Origin: Peteryoungia rhizophila
GTDB taxonomy: Bacteria > Pseudomonadota > Alphaproteobacteria > Rhizobiales > Rhizobiaceae
Assembly (NCBI RefSeq): GCF_004912145.1
Contig: NZ_STGT01000001.1
Span: forward strand, 496,001-560,000
Length of the DNA stretch: 64,000 nucleotides
Reading direction: 5' to 3'
The stretch's first letter is position 1. Each line of letters starts with the position of its first letter. The position numbers and the translations under genes were made by a program. Shown here piece after piece: positions 48,765 to 56,573 of this stretch. The notes beneath the pieces are model-generated. The model was not told where the DNA came from. It did not search any database and was given only the letters and a program-made list of their open reading frames with translations.

Positions 48765-49634
48765 ATGACCCGCACCGTCACCGTCGCCGCTACCCAGATG
48801 GCCTGCACATGGGATCTGCCCGCCAACATCGCCCGGGCCGAAAAGCTCGTGCGCGAGGCTGCGTCTAAGGGCGCGCAGATCGTTCTGATCCAGGAACTGT
48901 TCGAGGCGCCCTATTTCTGCCAGGACCAGATCGCGGAATTCTTCGATCTCGCAAAACCCGCCCATGACAATGCGCTGATCGAGCATTTTTCAGCGCTGGC
49001 CGAAGAGCTCAATGTCGTCATCCCCGTCAGCTTCTTCGAAAAGGCCGGGCAGACCTTCTTCAACAGTGTTGCCATCATCGATGCGACCGGCGACGTGCTC
49101 GGCATCTATCGCAAGAGCCACATCCCCGATGGTCCAGGCTATACCGAGAAGTTCTACTTCTCGCCCGGCGATACCGGTTTCGAAGTCTGGGAAACCCGGC
49201 ACGCGGCGATCGGCGTCGGCATCTGCTGGGACCAGTGGTTCCCGGAGGCGGCTCGCGCCATGGCGTTGCAAGGGGCGGAACTCTTGTTCTATCCGACCGC
49301 GATCGGCTCGGAGCCGCAGGATGCAAGCATCGACAGCTCCGGCCACTGGCAGCGGGTGATGCAGGGCCATGCGGCGGCAAACATCATGCCGGTTATTGCG
49401 TCGAACCGGATCGGCAGGGAAGACGGCCGCAAGGGTACCTCGCTCACCTTCTACGGCTCGTCCTTCATCTGTGACCAGACGGGCGCGATGGTGGCAGCGG
49501 CCGATCGGGAGACGGAAAGCGTGTTGACCGCAACCTTCGACCTCGACGGCATTGCGAAGCAAAGGGCAAGCTGGGGCCTCTTCCGTGATCGCCGCCCGGA
49601 GCTCTATGGTCCGCTGATGGGTTACGAGGGCTGA
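48765..49634 (+). CDS. aguB: N-carbamoylputrescine amidase
   Basis: This 289-residue nitrilase-superfamily enzyme has the catalytic triad at E44 ('LIQELFEAPYF'), K117 ('YRKSHIPDGPGY') and C154 ('VGICWDQWFPEAAR'). 'EAPYFCQ' and 'PDGPGYTEKFYF' are specific to AguB, which converts N-carbamoylputrescine to putrescine. It begins 11 bases after puuB with a GGAGAG site. The partner agmatine deiminase (AguA) is not encoded nearby. The operon would thus make putrescine from N-carbamoylputrescine and pass it to PuuA-PuuB. Confidence 0.92.
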   Translation: MTRTVTVAATQMACTWDLPANIARAEKLVREAASKGAQIVLIQELFEAPYFCQDQIAEFFDLAKPAHDNALIEHFSALAEELNVVIPVSFFEKAGQTFFNSVAIIDATGDVLGIYRKSHIPDGPGYTEKFYFSPGDTGFEVWETRHAAIGVGICWDQWFPEAARAMALQGAELLFYPTAIGSEPQDASIDSSGHWQRVMQGHAAANIMPVIASNRIGREDGRKGTSLTFYGSSFICDQTGAMVAAADRETESVLTATFDLDGIAKQRASWGLFRDRRPELYGPLMGYEG

Positions 49635-49637
49635 GGC

Positions 49638-50171
49638 TCAGGCTTCGACGGCGAGCCCCTTCAGCGCGTCGGCGACAATGCCTTCAACGGGCTGATCGAT
49701 GGACACAGTGACGACGCCCGGCTCGCCGGTCGGCACTTCCAACGTGGCGAGCTGGCTGTCGAGCAAGCCGAGCGGCATGAAATGACCGGTGCGGGCACCC
49801 ATGCGGCGGCCGAGCAGCTCACGGGATCCGTCGAGATAGACGAAGGAGAGTCGGCCACCGGTCGCGGCGCGAAGGTGGTCGCGGTAGATCTTCTTCAGCG
49901 CGGAGCAGGAGACGATGATCCCCTCGCCGCGCGCCAAGGCATCGGCCATGCGCTCGCCGATCACTGTCAGCCAGGGCCAGCGATCCTCATCGGTCAGCGG
50001 CGTTCCCCGGGCCATTTTCTCGACATTGCTTTCCGGATGCAGCACATCGCCTTCGATGAAGGGCAGCGCCAGTCGTTTTGCCAGCGCCTCACCGACCGAC
50101 GACTTGCCGCAGCCGCTGACGCCCATGACGATCACGGCCTGCGCAGCGGACGGCGCATTCTCTTGCGGCAT
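49638..50171 (-). CDS. gntK: Gluconokinase
   Basis: This 177-residue P-loop kinase has 'VMGVSGCGKSSVGEALA' (Walker A near residue 15), 'FIEGDVLHPESNVEKMARGTPLTDEDRWPWL' (substrate lid) and 'CSALKKIYRDHLR', the GntK/IdnK pattern. It makes 6-phosphogluconate from gluconate. The ATG at 50171 has GAGAGGAAAA upstream and is preferred over a Met eight codons earlier. It converges with aguB, 3 bases apart. No gluconate transporter is adjacent. Confidence 0.92.
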   Translation of the reverse strand: MPQENAPSAAQAVIVMGVSGCGKSSVGEALAKRLALPFIEGDVLHPESNVEKMARGTPLTDEDRWPWLTVIGERMADALARGEGIIVSCSALKKIYRDHLRAATGGRLSFVYLDGSRELLGRRMGARTGHFMPLGLLDSQLATLEVPTGEPGVVTVSIDQPVEGIVADALKGLAVEA

Positions 50172-50220
50172 TCTTTTCCTCTCGAGCACCCTCATCCAAG
50201 GGCCGCGACAATAGGAAGGT

Positions 50221-51885
50221 TCAGGCGAAATGCAATCCGCTCTTGCTCGCCTCGGCGCGGCTGCTTGGCTGGCCTCTTGCCGAAAGCCTCTCCACCCGAA
50301 TGGCCGCCGCGATCTTTTCGGCCATCATGATGACAGAGGCATTCGTATTGCCACCGAGCAGGCGCGGCATGACGGAAGCGTCCACGACACGCAATCCCTC
50401 GATGCCATTCACCTTGAGAGCCGAATCGACGACCGCTGCGTCATCGGAGCCCATGCGGCAGGTGCCGACGGGATGGTAGATCGTGTCGGCCCGGGCGCGA
50501 ATGGCAGCGTCCAATTCCGCGTCGGACTGGCCGACGGGGTAGAGTTCCGACCCGCGATATTTGTCGAATGCCGGGGCTGCCATGATCCCGGCCATCATGC
50601 GGGCGCCCTTGCGCAGGGTCGCGAGATCGCGCGGGTCGGACAGGAAGGCGGGATCGATCAGCGGCGCCGCCGACGGGTCGGCGCTCGCCAGCCGGACGGT
50701 GCCGCGCGAATGGGGGCGCAGCACGCAGACATGGCAGGAATAGCCATGACCCCAATGCATCTTGCGCACATGGTCGTCGACCATGGCGACGACGAAATGC
50801 AGCTGGATGTCCGGCCGGTCGAGGGCCGGGTCCGTTTTCAGGAAGGCACCCGATTCCGCGAAGGTCGATCTCAGATGCCCCATGCGTTCGGTGCGCCATT
50901 CATTCGCCGCCCGGATCAGGTCACGCGTCGCCATCAGGCCCATTCCGAACATGTCGGTGTCGGGCGAGCGGAAGATCATCGTGTAATCCAGATGATCCTG
51001 CAGGTTGCCGCCGACCTCTGGACTGTCGGCCACGACGCTGATGCCGAGAGACGTCAGATGATCGGCAGGACCGATGCCAGACAGCATCAGGATTTGCGGT
51101 GATTGGAGGGCGCCAGCCGACAGCAGCACTTCCCGGCCCGCCCGGACGACACGTTCCTCCTTGCCGAAACGATAGGCGACGCCGACCGCCCTGCCCCGCT
51201 CGACGATGATGCGCGATACATGCGCCTCGGTGATCACGGTGAGATTGCGGCGCGTCATGACGTCGTGCAGATAGGCCGCGGCTGCCGAGCAACGCTCGCC
51301 ACGCTTCGGTCCGTTCCAGAACTGGGTCGTCTGATAGACGCCGGCGCCTTCCTGGCGCGGCCCGTTGAAATCGTCGTTCTGCCGATGTCCGTTCTGTTCG
51401 CAGGCCTTGAGAAAGGCCTGATTGATCGGGCGCGTCCAGTTCTGATCGCAGACCTGCAGAGGGCCGCCGCGGCCGTGCAGATCGTCGACACCGCGAATAT
51501 TGTCCTCCGCCTTTCGAAACCAGGGCAGCACCTCGTTCCAGGACCAGCCCTCGCAGCCGAGTGCTGCCCATTCGTCATAATCCCGTGCATGGCCGCGCAC
51601 GTAGAGCATGGCGTTGATCAGGCTCGATCCGCCAAGACCCCGACCGCGTGGCTGGTAACCCCGGCGACCGTTCAGCCCCGCTTGCGGCACAGTCGAGAAA
51701 AGCCAGTTGGCGCTTCTGACATAGCCCGGAATCACGGCTGCAGCTGCTATCGGCACCCGGGCGAAGATGCCGTCTCCGCGGCCTCCGGCCTCCAGCAGGC
51801 ATACCGTCACGGACGGATCCTCGCTCAGGCGCGCCGCAAGGACCGAGCCTGCCGATCCGCCGCCGATGATGACATAATCGTACAT
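50221..51885 (-). CDS. GMC-family FAD oxidoreductase (second copy)
   Basis: This protein of about 554 residues has FAD motif 'YVIIGGGSAGSVLAARLSED' at the N-terminus, GMC signature 1 ('GRGLGGSSLINAMLYVRG'), signature 2 ('SAGALQSPQILMLSGIG') and C-terminal 'IYHPVGTCRMG', 'DASVMPRLLGGNTNAS'. It is a choline/alcohol dehydrogenase-like enzyme and clearly a relative of the one near 23-24.5 kb, though not identical. The ATG at 51885 follows a G-run plus GAG. Substrate is unknown; it is not embedded in an obvious pathway. Confidence 0.88.
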   Translation of the reverse strand: MYDYVIIGGGSAGSVLAARLSEDPSVTVCLLEAGGRGDGIFARVPIAAAAVIPGYVRSANWLFSTVPQAGLNGRRGYQPRGRGLGGSSLINAMLYVRGHARDYDEWAALGCEGWSWNEVLPWFRKAEDNIRGVDDLHGRGGPLQVCDQNWTRPINQAFLKACEQNGHRQNDDFNGPRQEGAGVYQTTQFWNGPKRGERCSAAAAYLHDVMTRRNLTVITEAHVSRIIVERGRAVGVAYRFGKEERVVRAGREVLLSAGALQSPQILMLSGIGPADHLTSLGISVVADSPEVGGNLQDHLDYTMIFRSPDTDMFGMGLMATRDLIRAANEWRTERMGHLRSTFAESGAFLKTDPALDRPDIQLHFVVAMVDDHVRKMHWGHGYSCHVCVLRPHSRGTVRLASADPSAAPLIDPAFLSDPRDLATLRKGARMMAGIMAAPAFDKYRGSELYPVGQSDAELDAAIRARADTIYHPVGTCRMGSDDAAVVDSALKVNGIEGLRVVDASVMPRLLGGNTNASVIMMAEKIAAAIRVERLSARGQPSSRAEASKSGLHFA

Positions 51886-52023
51886 GCTCTCCCCCCCAGA
51901 GACCTGCACCCGAGCACCCTGTTTGCGCGGCGCCTCAATTAAGCAGACTTAATCTGCCGTGGACGTAAGCGTAGCAGAGCGATGTAAGGAAGCAAGATGG
52001 GGGTAAAGTCCTTTCATGAAACG

Positions 52024-52046
52024 AAAAAACCCGCCTTTCGGCGGGT
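52024..52046 (-). terminator. Rho-independent terminator of rirA
   Basis: On the minus strand ACCCGCC-GAAA-GGCGGGT forms a 7-bp GC-rich stem with a GAAA tetraloop, followed by six T residues. It lies 28 bases past the rirA stop. This is a canonical intrinsic terminator. Confidence 0.9.
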
Positions 52047-52073
52047 CGATCCAGAGTTTGGCAGGACGCTTTC

Positions 52074-52550
52074 TCAGGCGGCCGGAGCGCGCCGAACGTT
52101 GCGCGGCTCGAGATGATCTATGCCCAGCAGGAAGTTGATCTGCGGGCGGGCCTTGACCAGATCGTCGATCGTATACTCCGACAGCACGTCGAAGAAGGCA
52201 TTTAGCGCCCGGCGCAGGGCCGAGTTCAGGCCACAGCTGTCGATCAGAGGACAATCGACGTCACCGTCGTCCTCAAAACATTCCGCCATGGCGAAGCTGT
52301 CTTCGGTGACCTTCACGACATCGAACAGCGTGATCTTTTCAGCGGGGCGACCAAGGCGCACACCACCGTTGCGGCCCCGCACGGTTTCGACGAGCCCAGC
52401 CTTGTTGAGGGGCTGCAGGATCTTGAACAGGAAGAGTTCCGAGACACCGTAAGCCTTGGCGATTTCCGGAATGCGGCTCAACTGATCGGAATTGGCGGCG
52501 CAATACATCAGCATGCGCACGGCGTAATTAGTCTGCTTTGTCAAACGCAT
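52074..52550 (-). CDS. rirA: RirA, Rrf2-family iron-responsive repressor
   Basis: This 158-residue protein starts MRLTKQTNYAVRMLMYCA, the RirA N-terminus, and has the Rrf2 winged helix ('IPEIAKAYGVSELFLFKIL', 'VRGRNGGVRLGRP'). Three cysteines, C91, C100 and C106, can hold the Fe-S cluster through which it senses iron. RirA represses iron uptake genes in rhizobia when iron is sufficient, in place of Fur. The Met at 52550 is preferred over an upstream frame. It is divergent from an Fe(III)-binding protein gene whose promoter has two TGA-N9-TCA matches. The fec/fhu locus in this window may also belong to its regulon. Confidence 0.95.
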   Translation of the reverse strand: MRLTKQTNYAVRMLMYCAANSDQLSRIPEIAKAYGVSELFLFKILQPLNKAGLVETVRGRNGGVRLGRPAEKITLFDVVKVTEDSFAMAECFEDDGDVDCPLIDSCGLNSALRRALNAFFDVLSEYTIDDLVKARPQINFLLGIDHLEPRNVRRAPAA

Positions 52551-52577
52551 GCACGATTCCTCTGTTTTGTTGAGGCT

Positions 52578-52606
52578 TATATAGCGCCTTTTGTAGTTTT
52601 GAACAA
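52578..52606 (-). promoter_or_regulatory. Predicted rirA promoter
   Basis: On the minus strand TTGTTC (52606-52601) and TATATA (52583-52578) are 17 bases apart, giving an initiation site about 20 bases upstream of the ATG. The match to sigma70 consensus is good. Confidence 0.6.
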
Positions 52607-52660
52607 TTCCAAAACACTCAAGTTCTCGCCTCACGTGTCTGTGATTAAAGTCGAGTGCAA

Positions 52661-52696
52661 TTGACAGCTTATCTCAATTCATGAATATGCGGGTCA
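52661..52696 (+). promoter_or_regulatory. Promoter with two RirA-type iron-responsive operator matches
   Basis: TTGACA at 52661-52666 is a perfect -35 box; an A/T-rich -10 follows near 52683-52689. Two exact TGA-N9-TCA matches overlap it: TGA-CAGCTTATC-TCA at 52662-52676 and TGA-ATATGCGGG-TCA at 52682-52696. Their starts are 20 bp apart, two helical turns. TGA-N9-TCA is the published core of the rhizobial IRO motif bound by RirA. Occupancy would cover both promoter elements of the Fe(III)-binding protein gene. Confidence 0.7.
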
Positions 52697-52720
52697 ACAA
52701 TCACGCTAGGGAGGCCCTAT

Positions 52721-53758
52721 ATGACACATACCCGCACACTCGCCCTTGGCGCCGTCTCGGCGCTCGCTCTTTCGGCCGGCGCTGCTTTCGCCGACGGCGA
52801 AGTCAACATCTATTCCTATCGCCAGCCGGAGCTCATCCAGCCGCTGATGGATGCCTTCACCCAGGAAACCGGGATCAAGACGAATGTGCTCTTCCTCGAC
52901 AAGGGCCTCGTCGAGCGCATCACCGCCGAGGGTGCGAACTCTCCGGCCGACGTCATCCTGACGGTCGACATTGCGCGTCTCACGGAAGCCAAGGATGGCG
53001 GCGTGACCCAACCGCTGAACGACGAAGGCATCAACAGCCAGATCCCGGCACAGTATCGCGATACCGATGGCAACTGGTTCGGCCTGACGACCCGTGGTCG
53101 CGTTCTCTATGCCTCCAAGGACCGCGTCTCCGAAGATGCAATCACCTATGAAGAGCTTGCCGATCCCAAGTGGAAGGGCCGCATCTGCATGCGCGACGGC
53201 CAGCACTCCTACAATATCGGCCTGTTCGCCTCGATGGTCGCCCATCACGGTGCGGACTACACCGAGAAGTGGCTGGCCGGCCTGAAGCAGAACCTGGTCA
53301 AGAAGCCTGATGGCAATGACCGCGCCCAGGCCAAGGCGATCCATGCCGGCGAATGCGACCTCGGCCTCGCCAACACCTATTACCTCGGTCTGATGCAGAC
53401 CAACGAGAAGGAGCCGGAAGAGAAGGAATGGGCCAAGTCCGTCAAGGTTCTCTTCCCGAATGCGGCTGATCGCGGCACCCATGTCAACATTTCCGGCATG
53501 GCGCTGACCAAGAACGCCCCGAACAAGGACAATGCCGTCAAGCTGATGGAGTTCCTGGCCTCGGACGAAGCGCAGACCATCTATGCCGAACAGGTCTTCG
53601 AATACCCGGTCGGACCGAACGCCAAGGCCTCCGAGATCGTCGCCGGCTTCGGCGCGATCAAGGCCGATACGCTGCCGCTCGTCGACATCGCCGCCAACCG
53701 CAAGACTGCGTCGGAACTGGTCGACAAGGTTGGCCTGAACGACGGCGCGACGCAGTAA
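52721..53758 (+). CDS. fbpA: Fe(III) ABC transporter periplasmic binding protein (FbpA/AfuA-like)
   Basis: This 345-residue protein has a signal peptide (cleavage near AAFA) and the ferric-binding fold: 'VNIYSYRQPELIQPLMDAFTQETGIK', 'DVILTVDIARL', and the iron-ligand tyrosine pair in 'LANTYYLGLMQ'. It binds free Fe(III) in the periplasm for an ABC importer. GGGAGG is well placed before the ATG. No permease or ATPase follows; a hairpin terminator comes right after, so the gene is expressed alone and its transporter is elsewhere. Divergence from rirA and the operator pair indicate iron control. Confidence 0.93.
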   Translation: MTHTRTLALGAVSALALSAGAAFADGEVNIYSYRQPELIQPLMDAFTQETGIKTNVLFLDKGLVERITAEGANSPADVILTVDIARLTEAKDGGVTQPLNDEGINSQIPAQYRDTDGNWFGLTTRGRVLYASKDRVSEDAITYEELADPKWKGRICMRDGQHSYNIGLFASMVAHHGADYTEKWLAGLKQNLVKKPDGNDRAQAKAIHAGECDLGLANTYYLGLMQTNEKEPEEKEWAKSVKVLFPNAADRGTHVNISGMALTKNAPNKDNAVKLMEFLASDEAQTIYAEQVFEYPVGPNAKASEIVAGFGAIKADTLPLVDIAANRKTASELVDKVGLNDGATQ

Positions 53759-53781
53759 GCTTCGGTAGAACCAACAAAAGC

Positions 53782-53809
53782 AGAAGGGGCGGTCATGACC
53801 GCCCCTTCT
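53782..53809. terminator. Bidirectional hairpin terminator after the Fe(III)-binding protein gene
   Basis: A perfect 28-base palindrome with 14-base arms starts with AGAAGGGGCGGTCA; it is flanked by AAAAG and TT. It separates two convergent genes and can stop transcripts from both sides. Confidence 0.85.
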
Positions 53810-53836
53810 TGCATTTCGGCATTCATTCCAAGGCGA

Positions 53837-54895
53837 CTAGGGCCCCGCAGCTCCAATGGACTTGGCGTGATCGTCGATCGCCTGGCGCCGTTCCGCTGTT
53901 CCCGGATGGGTGGATAAGAAGCTGGATTCGCCGTCGAGCCCGAGTTTCTCCTCCAGGCGGGCAAAGAAACGGCCGATCGCGCGCGGATCGCGTCCCGCCT
54001 TCGCCATCAGTTCCACCGAGATGCGGTCCGCCTCGTTCTCCGCGTCGCGGGAATGGGAGAGCGACATCAGGGCAGCACCATTGGTCAGGATATCCTCGCC
54101 GGCAGCGCCAACGTCCCCCGCGATCAGCATGATCAAACCGGCCATGCCGGCCGCGCGGTAGAGCTGACGCAGCGAATGCTCTTCCTCGACGTGACCGATC
54201 TCATGCGCGAGCACCCCGATGATCATGTCCATGTCGCCATCCGCCAGTTCGATGAGCTCATCGGTGATGACGAGCGTGCCATCTGGAAGCGCGAAGGCGT
54301 TGGGACCGATGACCCCGCCCAGGCGGAAGTTGAGGTTGTAGCCATCGACCCCGCGAGATGAGAGTGTCGCGACCTCGCTGAAGGCTTGCTGTATTTCGGT
54401 CTGCCGGGCGTCCGGAAGCTTGCTTTCGTCGAATATCGCCTGATCGAGGGAGAGCAAGGTGCCGCTCGCCATCCACTGCGTCACGGCCGGCGGCGTCACG
54501 ACAACGGCGACCTCGACCAGGGCTGGAACCGCATAGCGATAGATCAACCCGGCAAATAGAAAAATCGCGACCACAAGGGCGATGAGGCGCGGATGAAAGC
54601 GCTCCAGTTCGTGGACGAAACCGCTCTTGCCTTGTTTCTTCAACCACAGATCGACAGCATCGTTGTCCTCGGTTTCGAACAGCGAACCGTCGGCAAAGGC
54701 GATCCGACGCGGGATACGGCCGACCCGGGCGGAAATGTCCGTCCGGGCCAGATCCCCCAGAGACACCGGGTCACCGCCCGAGGCGAGGCGAACATAGAGC
54801 GTCTTGTCCGCCCCCAGAAGTACGGCCGGTTCGGCGCGGCTGGAGCCCGGCGGGTGCCAGCGGCCGGAGGCGATGGGCTTGTCGTCAGAAGCCAA
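53837..54895 (-). CDS. M48-family membrane-associated zinc metalloprotease
   Basis: This 352-residue protein has an N-terminal cytoplasmic region of about 100 residues, a helix near 105-125, and the M48 protease domain with 'LAHEIGHVEEEH' (zinc ligands and catalytic Glu) and the third ligand in 'ENEADR'. It may take part in envelope protein quality control. The gene overlaps the upstream DUF898 gene by 11 bases, so the two are co-translated and presumably work at the same membrane. Substrates are unknown. Confidence 0.9.
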   Translation of the reverse strand: MASDDKPIASGRWHPPGSSRAEPAVLLGADKTLYVRLASGGDPVSLGDLARTDISARVGRIPRRIAFADGSLFETEDNDAVDLWLKKQGKSGFVHELERFHPRLIALVVAIFLFAGLIYRYAVPALVEVAVVVTPPAVTQWMASGTLLSLDQAIFDESKLPDARQTEIQQAFSEVATLSSRGVDGYNLNFRLGGVIGPNAFALPDGTLVITDELIELADGDMDMIIGVLAHEIGHVEEEHSLRQLYRAAGMAGLIMLIAGDVGAAGEDILTNGAALMSLSHSRDAENEADRISVELMAKAGRDPRAIGRFFARLEEKLGLDGESSFLSTHPGTAERRQAIDDHAKSIGAAGP

Positions 54896-55955
54896 AGTCG
54901 AACCCTTCGAGATCGAGATATTCGGCCGTGACGGCCGAGCCGGAATTCTGCATGGAGGCTACCACATCGCCAAGCTCGCCATCGACCACGATGCCGGAAT
55001 GCTCCATCACATAGCGGTGCTCGCGCACAGCCGCCCAGGGCCGCATCAGGCTGAGCGTGACTATCGTGACCACAAGGTTGGAGATGACGATCCAGAAATA
55101 GCGGATACGGCCGAGATCCGAGAACAGGGTGTGGCGGGTATCAAAACGAGCCGAATTCATCACCACGTTGCGAACGCCGATGCGATAGAAGATCGCGGCA
55201 ATGCCCCAAAGCAAGAGCGCGGGGATCAGGGCGGCGTAGACGGCGAAAACGACTTGGAGCTCGAGATCGATCATGGTCTCATCGCTCGCTCCGACGGCGC
55301 TGTAGTAGGCGATCATCGCGATCGCCCCGCCGACGGCCGCGCCAACGAGCATCAGCAGGAAGGCCGGCAGCCAGACGCGGTAGAGCGCACCGATCTTCGG
55401 GTCAGTCTCGAAGGCGCGATCGCCGTAACGCAAGTTGTTGAAGATGTAGCGGTAGAGCCAGCGACTGGCGAAAGGCGCCAGGATGCCGAGCGAGAAGAAG
55501 GCGACGATGCCGCCGAAAATGATGGCGATTACCGCGCCCCAAGTCTTGCCGACGAAATCGAAGCGGATGTTGCGATAGCTCGTGACACGCGCGTTGAAAC
55601 GCAGGCTGCGCATGACGATCCAGGGAAGCAGGAAAAACATCAGCAGCGCCAGGATGCCGCCGATAATCGGGCTGAATGTCAGAAGCACGTTATAGGCGAT
55701 GATGTAGCCGAAAACGATGGCGCGGCCGATGAAGATCTGCAGGCCGCGGGCGTGGTAGTCGAAGGAGTGACCATCAACAAAGGAATTGCCGTAGAAATAG
55801 CGGTTGCGGCGAACCTTGGCCCAGGCCGAATAAATGCCGACCGTGACGATCGTCAGGAGGATATTGACGATCCAGATCCCGAAATACTCGCCGGCGCTGC
55901 CGCGAAACTCGCCGCGACGCAAATTGTCCGCACGGCCAAAAACTGCTTGTTGCAT
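54885..55955 (-). CDS. DUF898 (YjgN-family) multipass membrane protein
   Basis: This 356-residue protein has about six to eight helices with internal duplication. 'FGIWIVNILLTIVTVGIYSAWAKVRRNRYFYGN' and 'YFWIVISNLVVTIVTLSLMRPWAAVREHRYV' are the paired signatures of DUF898. The start at 55955 has GAGGGA upstream; the longer frame has no support. It is coupled to an M48 protease gene, a pairing seen widely in proteobacteria. The function is not known. Confidence 0.88.
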   Translation of the reverse strand: MQQAVFGRADNLRRGEFRGSAGEYFGIWIVNILLTIVTVGIYSAWAKVRRNRYFYGNSFVDGHSFDYHARGLQIFIGRAIVFGYIIAYNVLLTFSPIIGGILALLMFFLLPWIVMRSLRFNARVTSYRNIRFDFVGKTWGAVIAIIFGGIVAFFSLGILAPFASRWLYRYIFNNLRYGDRAFETDPKIGALYRVWLPAFLLMLVGAAVGGAIAMIAYYSAVGASDETMIDLELQVVFAVYAALIPALLLWGIAAIFYRIGVRNVVMNSARFDTRHTLFSDLGRIRYFWIVISNLVVTIVTLSLMRPWAAVREHRYVMEHSGIVVDGELGDVVASMQNSGSAVTAEYLDLEGFDFGF

Positions 55956-56071
55956 CAAGTGTCCCTCAGAAATCAAATCAAACGCGTCGCAATCCCCGGC
56001 GACACGCTGGGGCACATTGATCACGAGACATCCACGCACTCAAGTGCGCTGCGACACTCCGGAACAACGCA

Positions 56072-56464
56072 TCAGGTCTCGCGGATCTCGATGCACCACC
56101 ATTTCGGCCTGGCACCCTTATAGGAATGATAGGTGGGCTGCAGATCCACGGCGCTGGTGCGATCGAAGGCGCCGAGCAGGATTGCGACGGTCGGCTGGTC
56201 GTCGATCGCGCCGATCGAGGAGCCGCAGGTGCCACAAAAGGCACGCGATGAGATATCGGAGGAGCGCCATGTGGACGGGCTGCCTAATGGCCCGACCCAG
56301 CGGACGGCCTCGCGGGGAAACTCGACCCATATGGCGGTCAGGCTTCCGGTGTGACGCTGGCACATCTTACAGGAACAGGTATGGGGCCGGGCTGCCGGCG
56401 CATCGGCCTCGAAACGCACCGCTCTGCAAAGACAGCCGCCGGTGTGAATCTTCTTCTGCCGCAT
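56072..56464 (-). CDS. GFA-family (CENP-V-like) zinc protein
   Basis: This 130-residue protein has the GFA zinc ligands in order: 'GGCLCRAVRF', 'CSCKMCQRHTG' and 'AFCGTCGSSIG'. The family includes the glutathione-dependent formaldehyde-activating enzyme Gfa, but most members are uncharacterised. The ATG at 56464 has GGGGAGG upstream; the longer frame runs into the mmsA terminator. It follows mmsA on the same strand, separated by a hairpin. Confidence 0.88.
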   Translation of the reverse strand: MRQKKIHTGGCLCRAVRFEADAPAARPHTCSCKMCQRHTGSLTAIWVEFPREAVRWVGPLGSPSTWRSSDISSRAFCGTCGSSIGAIDDQPTVAILLGAFDRTSAVDLQPTYHSYKGARPKWWCIEIRET

Positions 56465-56519
56465 GATCAGACCTCCCCAAAGAAGAAGCTTAGCAGCCGG
56501 TTTCATGCTGACAAGAGAA

Positions 56520-56547
56520 CGCCACCCTGCCTTTCGACAGGGTGGCG
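56520..56547 (-). terminator. Terminator of mmsA
   Basis: Arms CGCCACCCTG and CAGGGTGGCG are exact complements around an 8-base loop, 27 bases after the mmsA stop. On the minus strand the stem is followed by TTCTCTT. Confidence 0.75.
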
Positions 56548-56573
56548 CGAATGGAAGCAAGCTCCTGGCTTGA

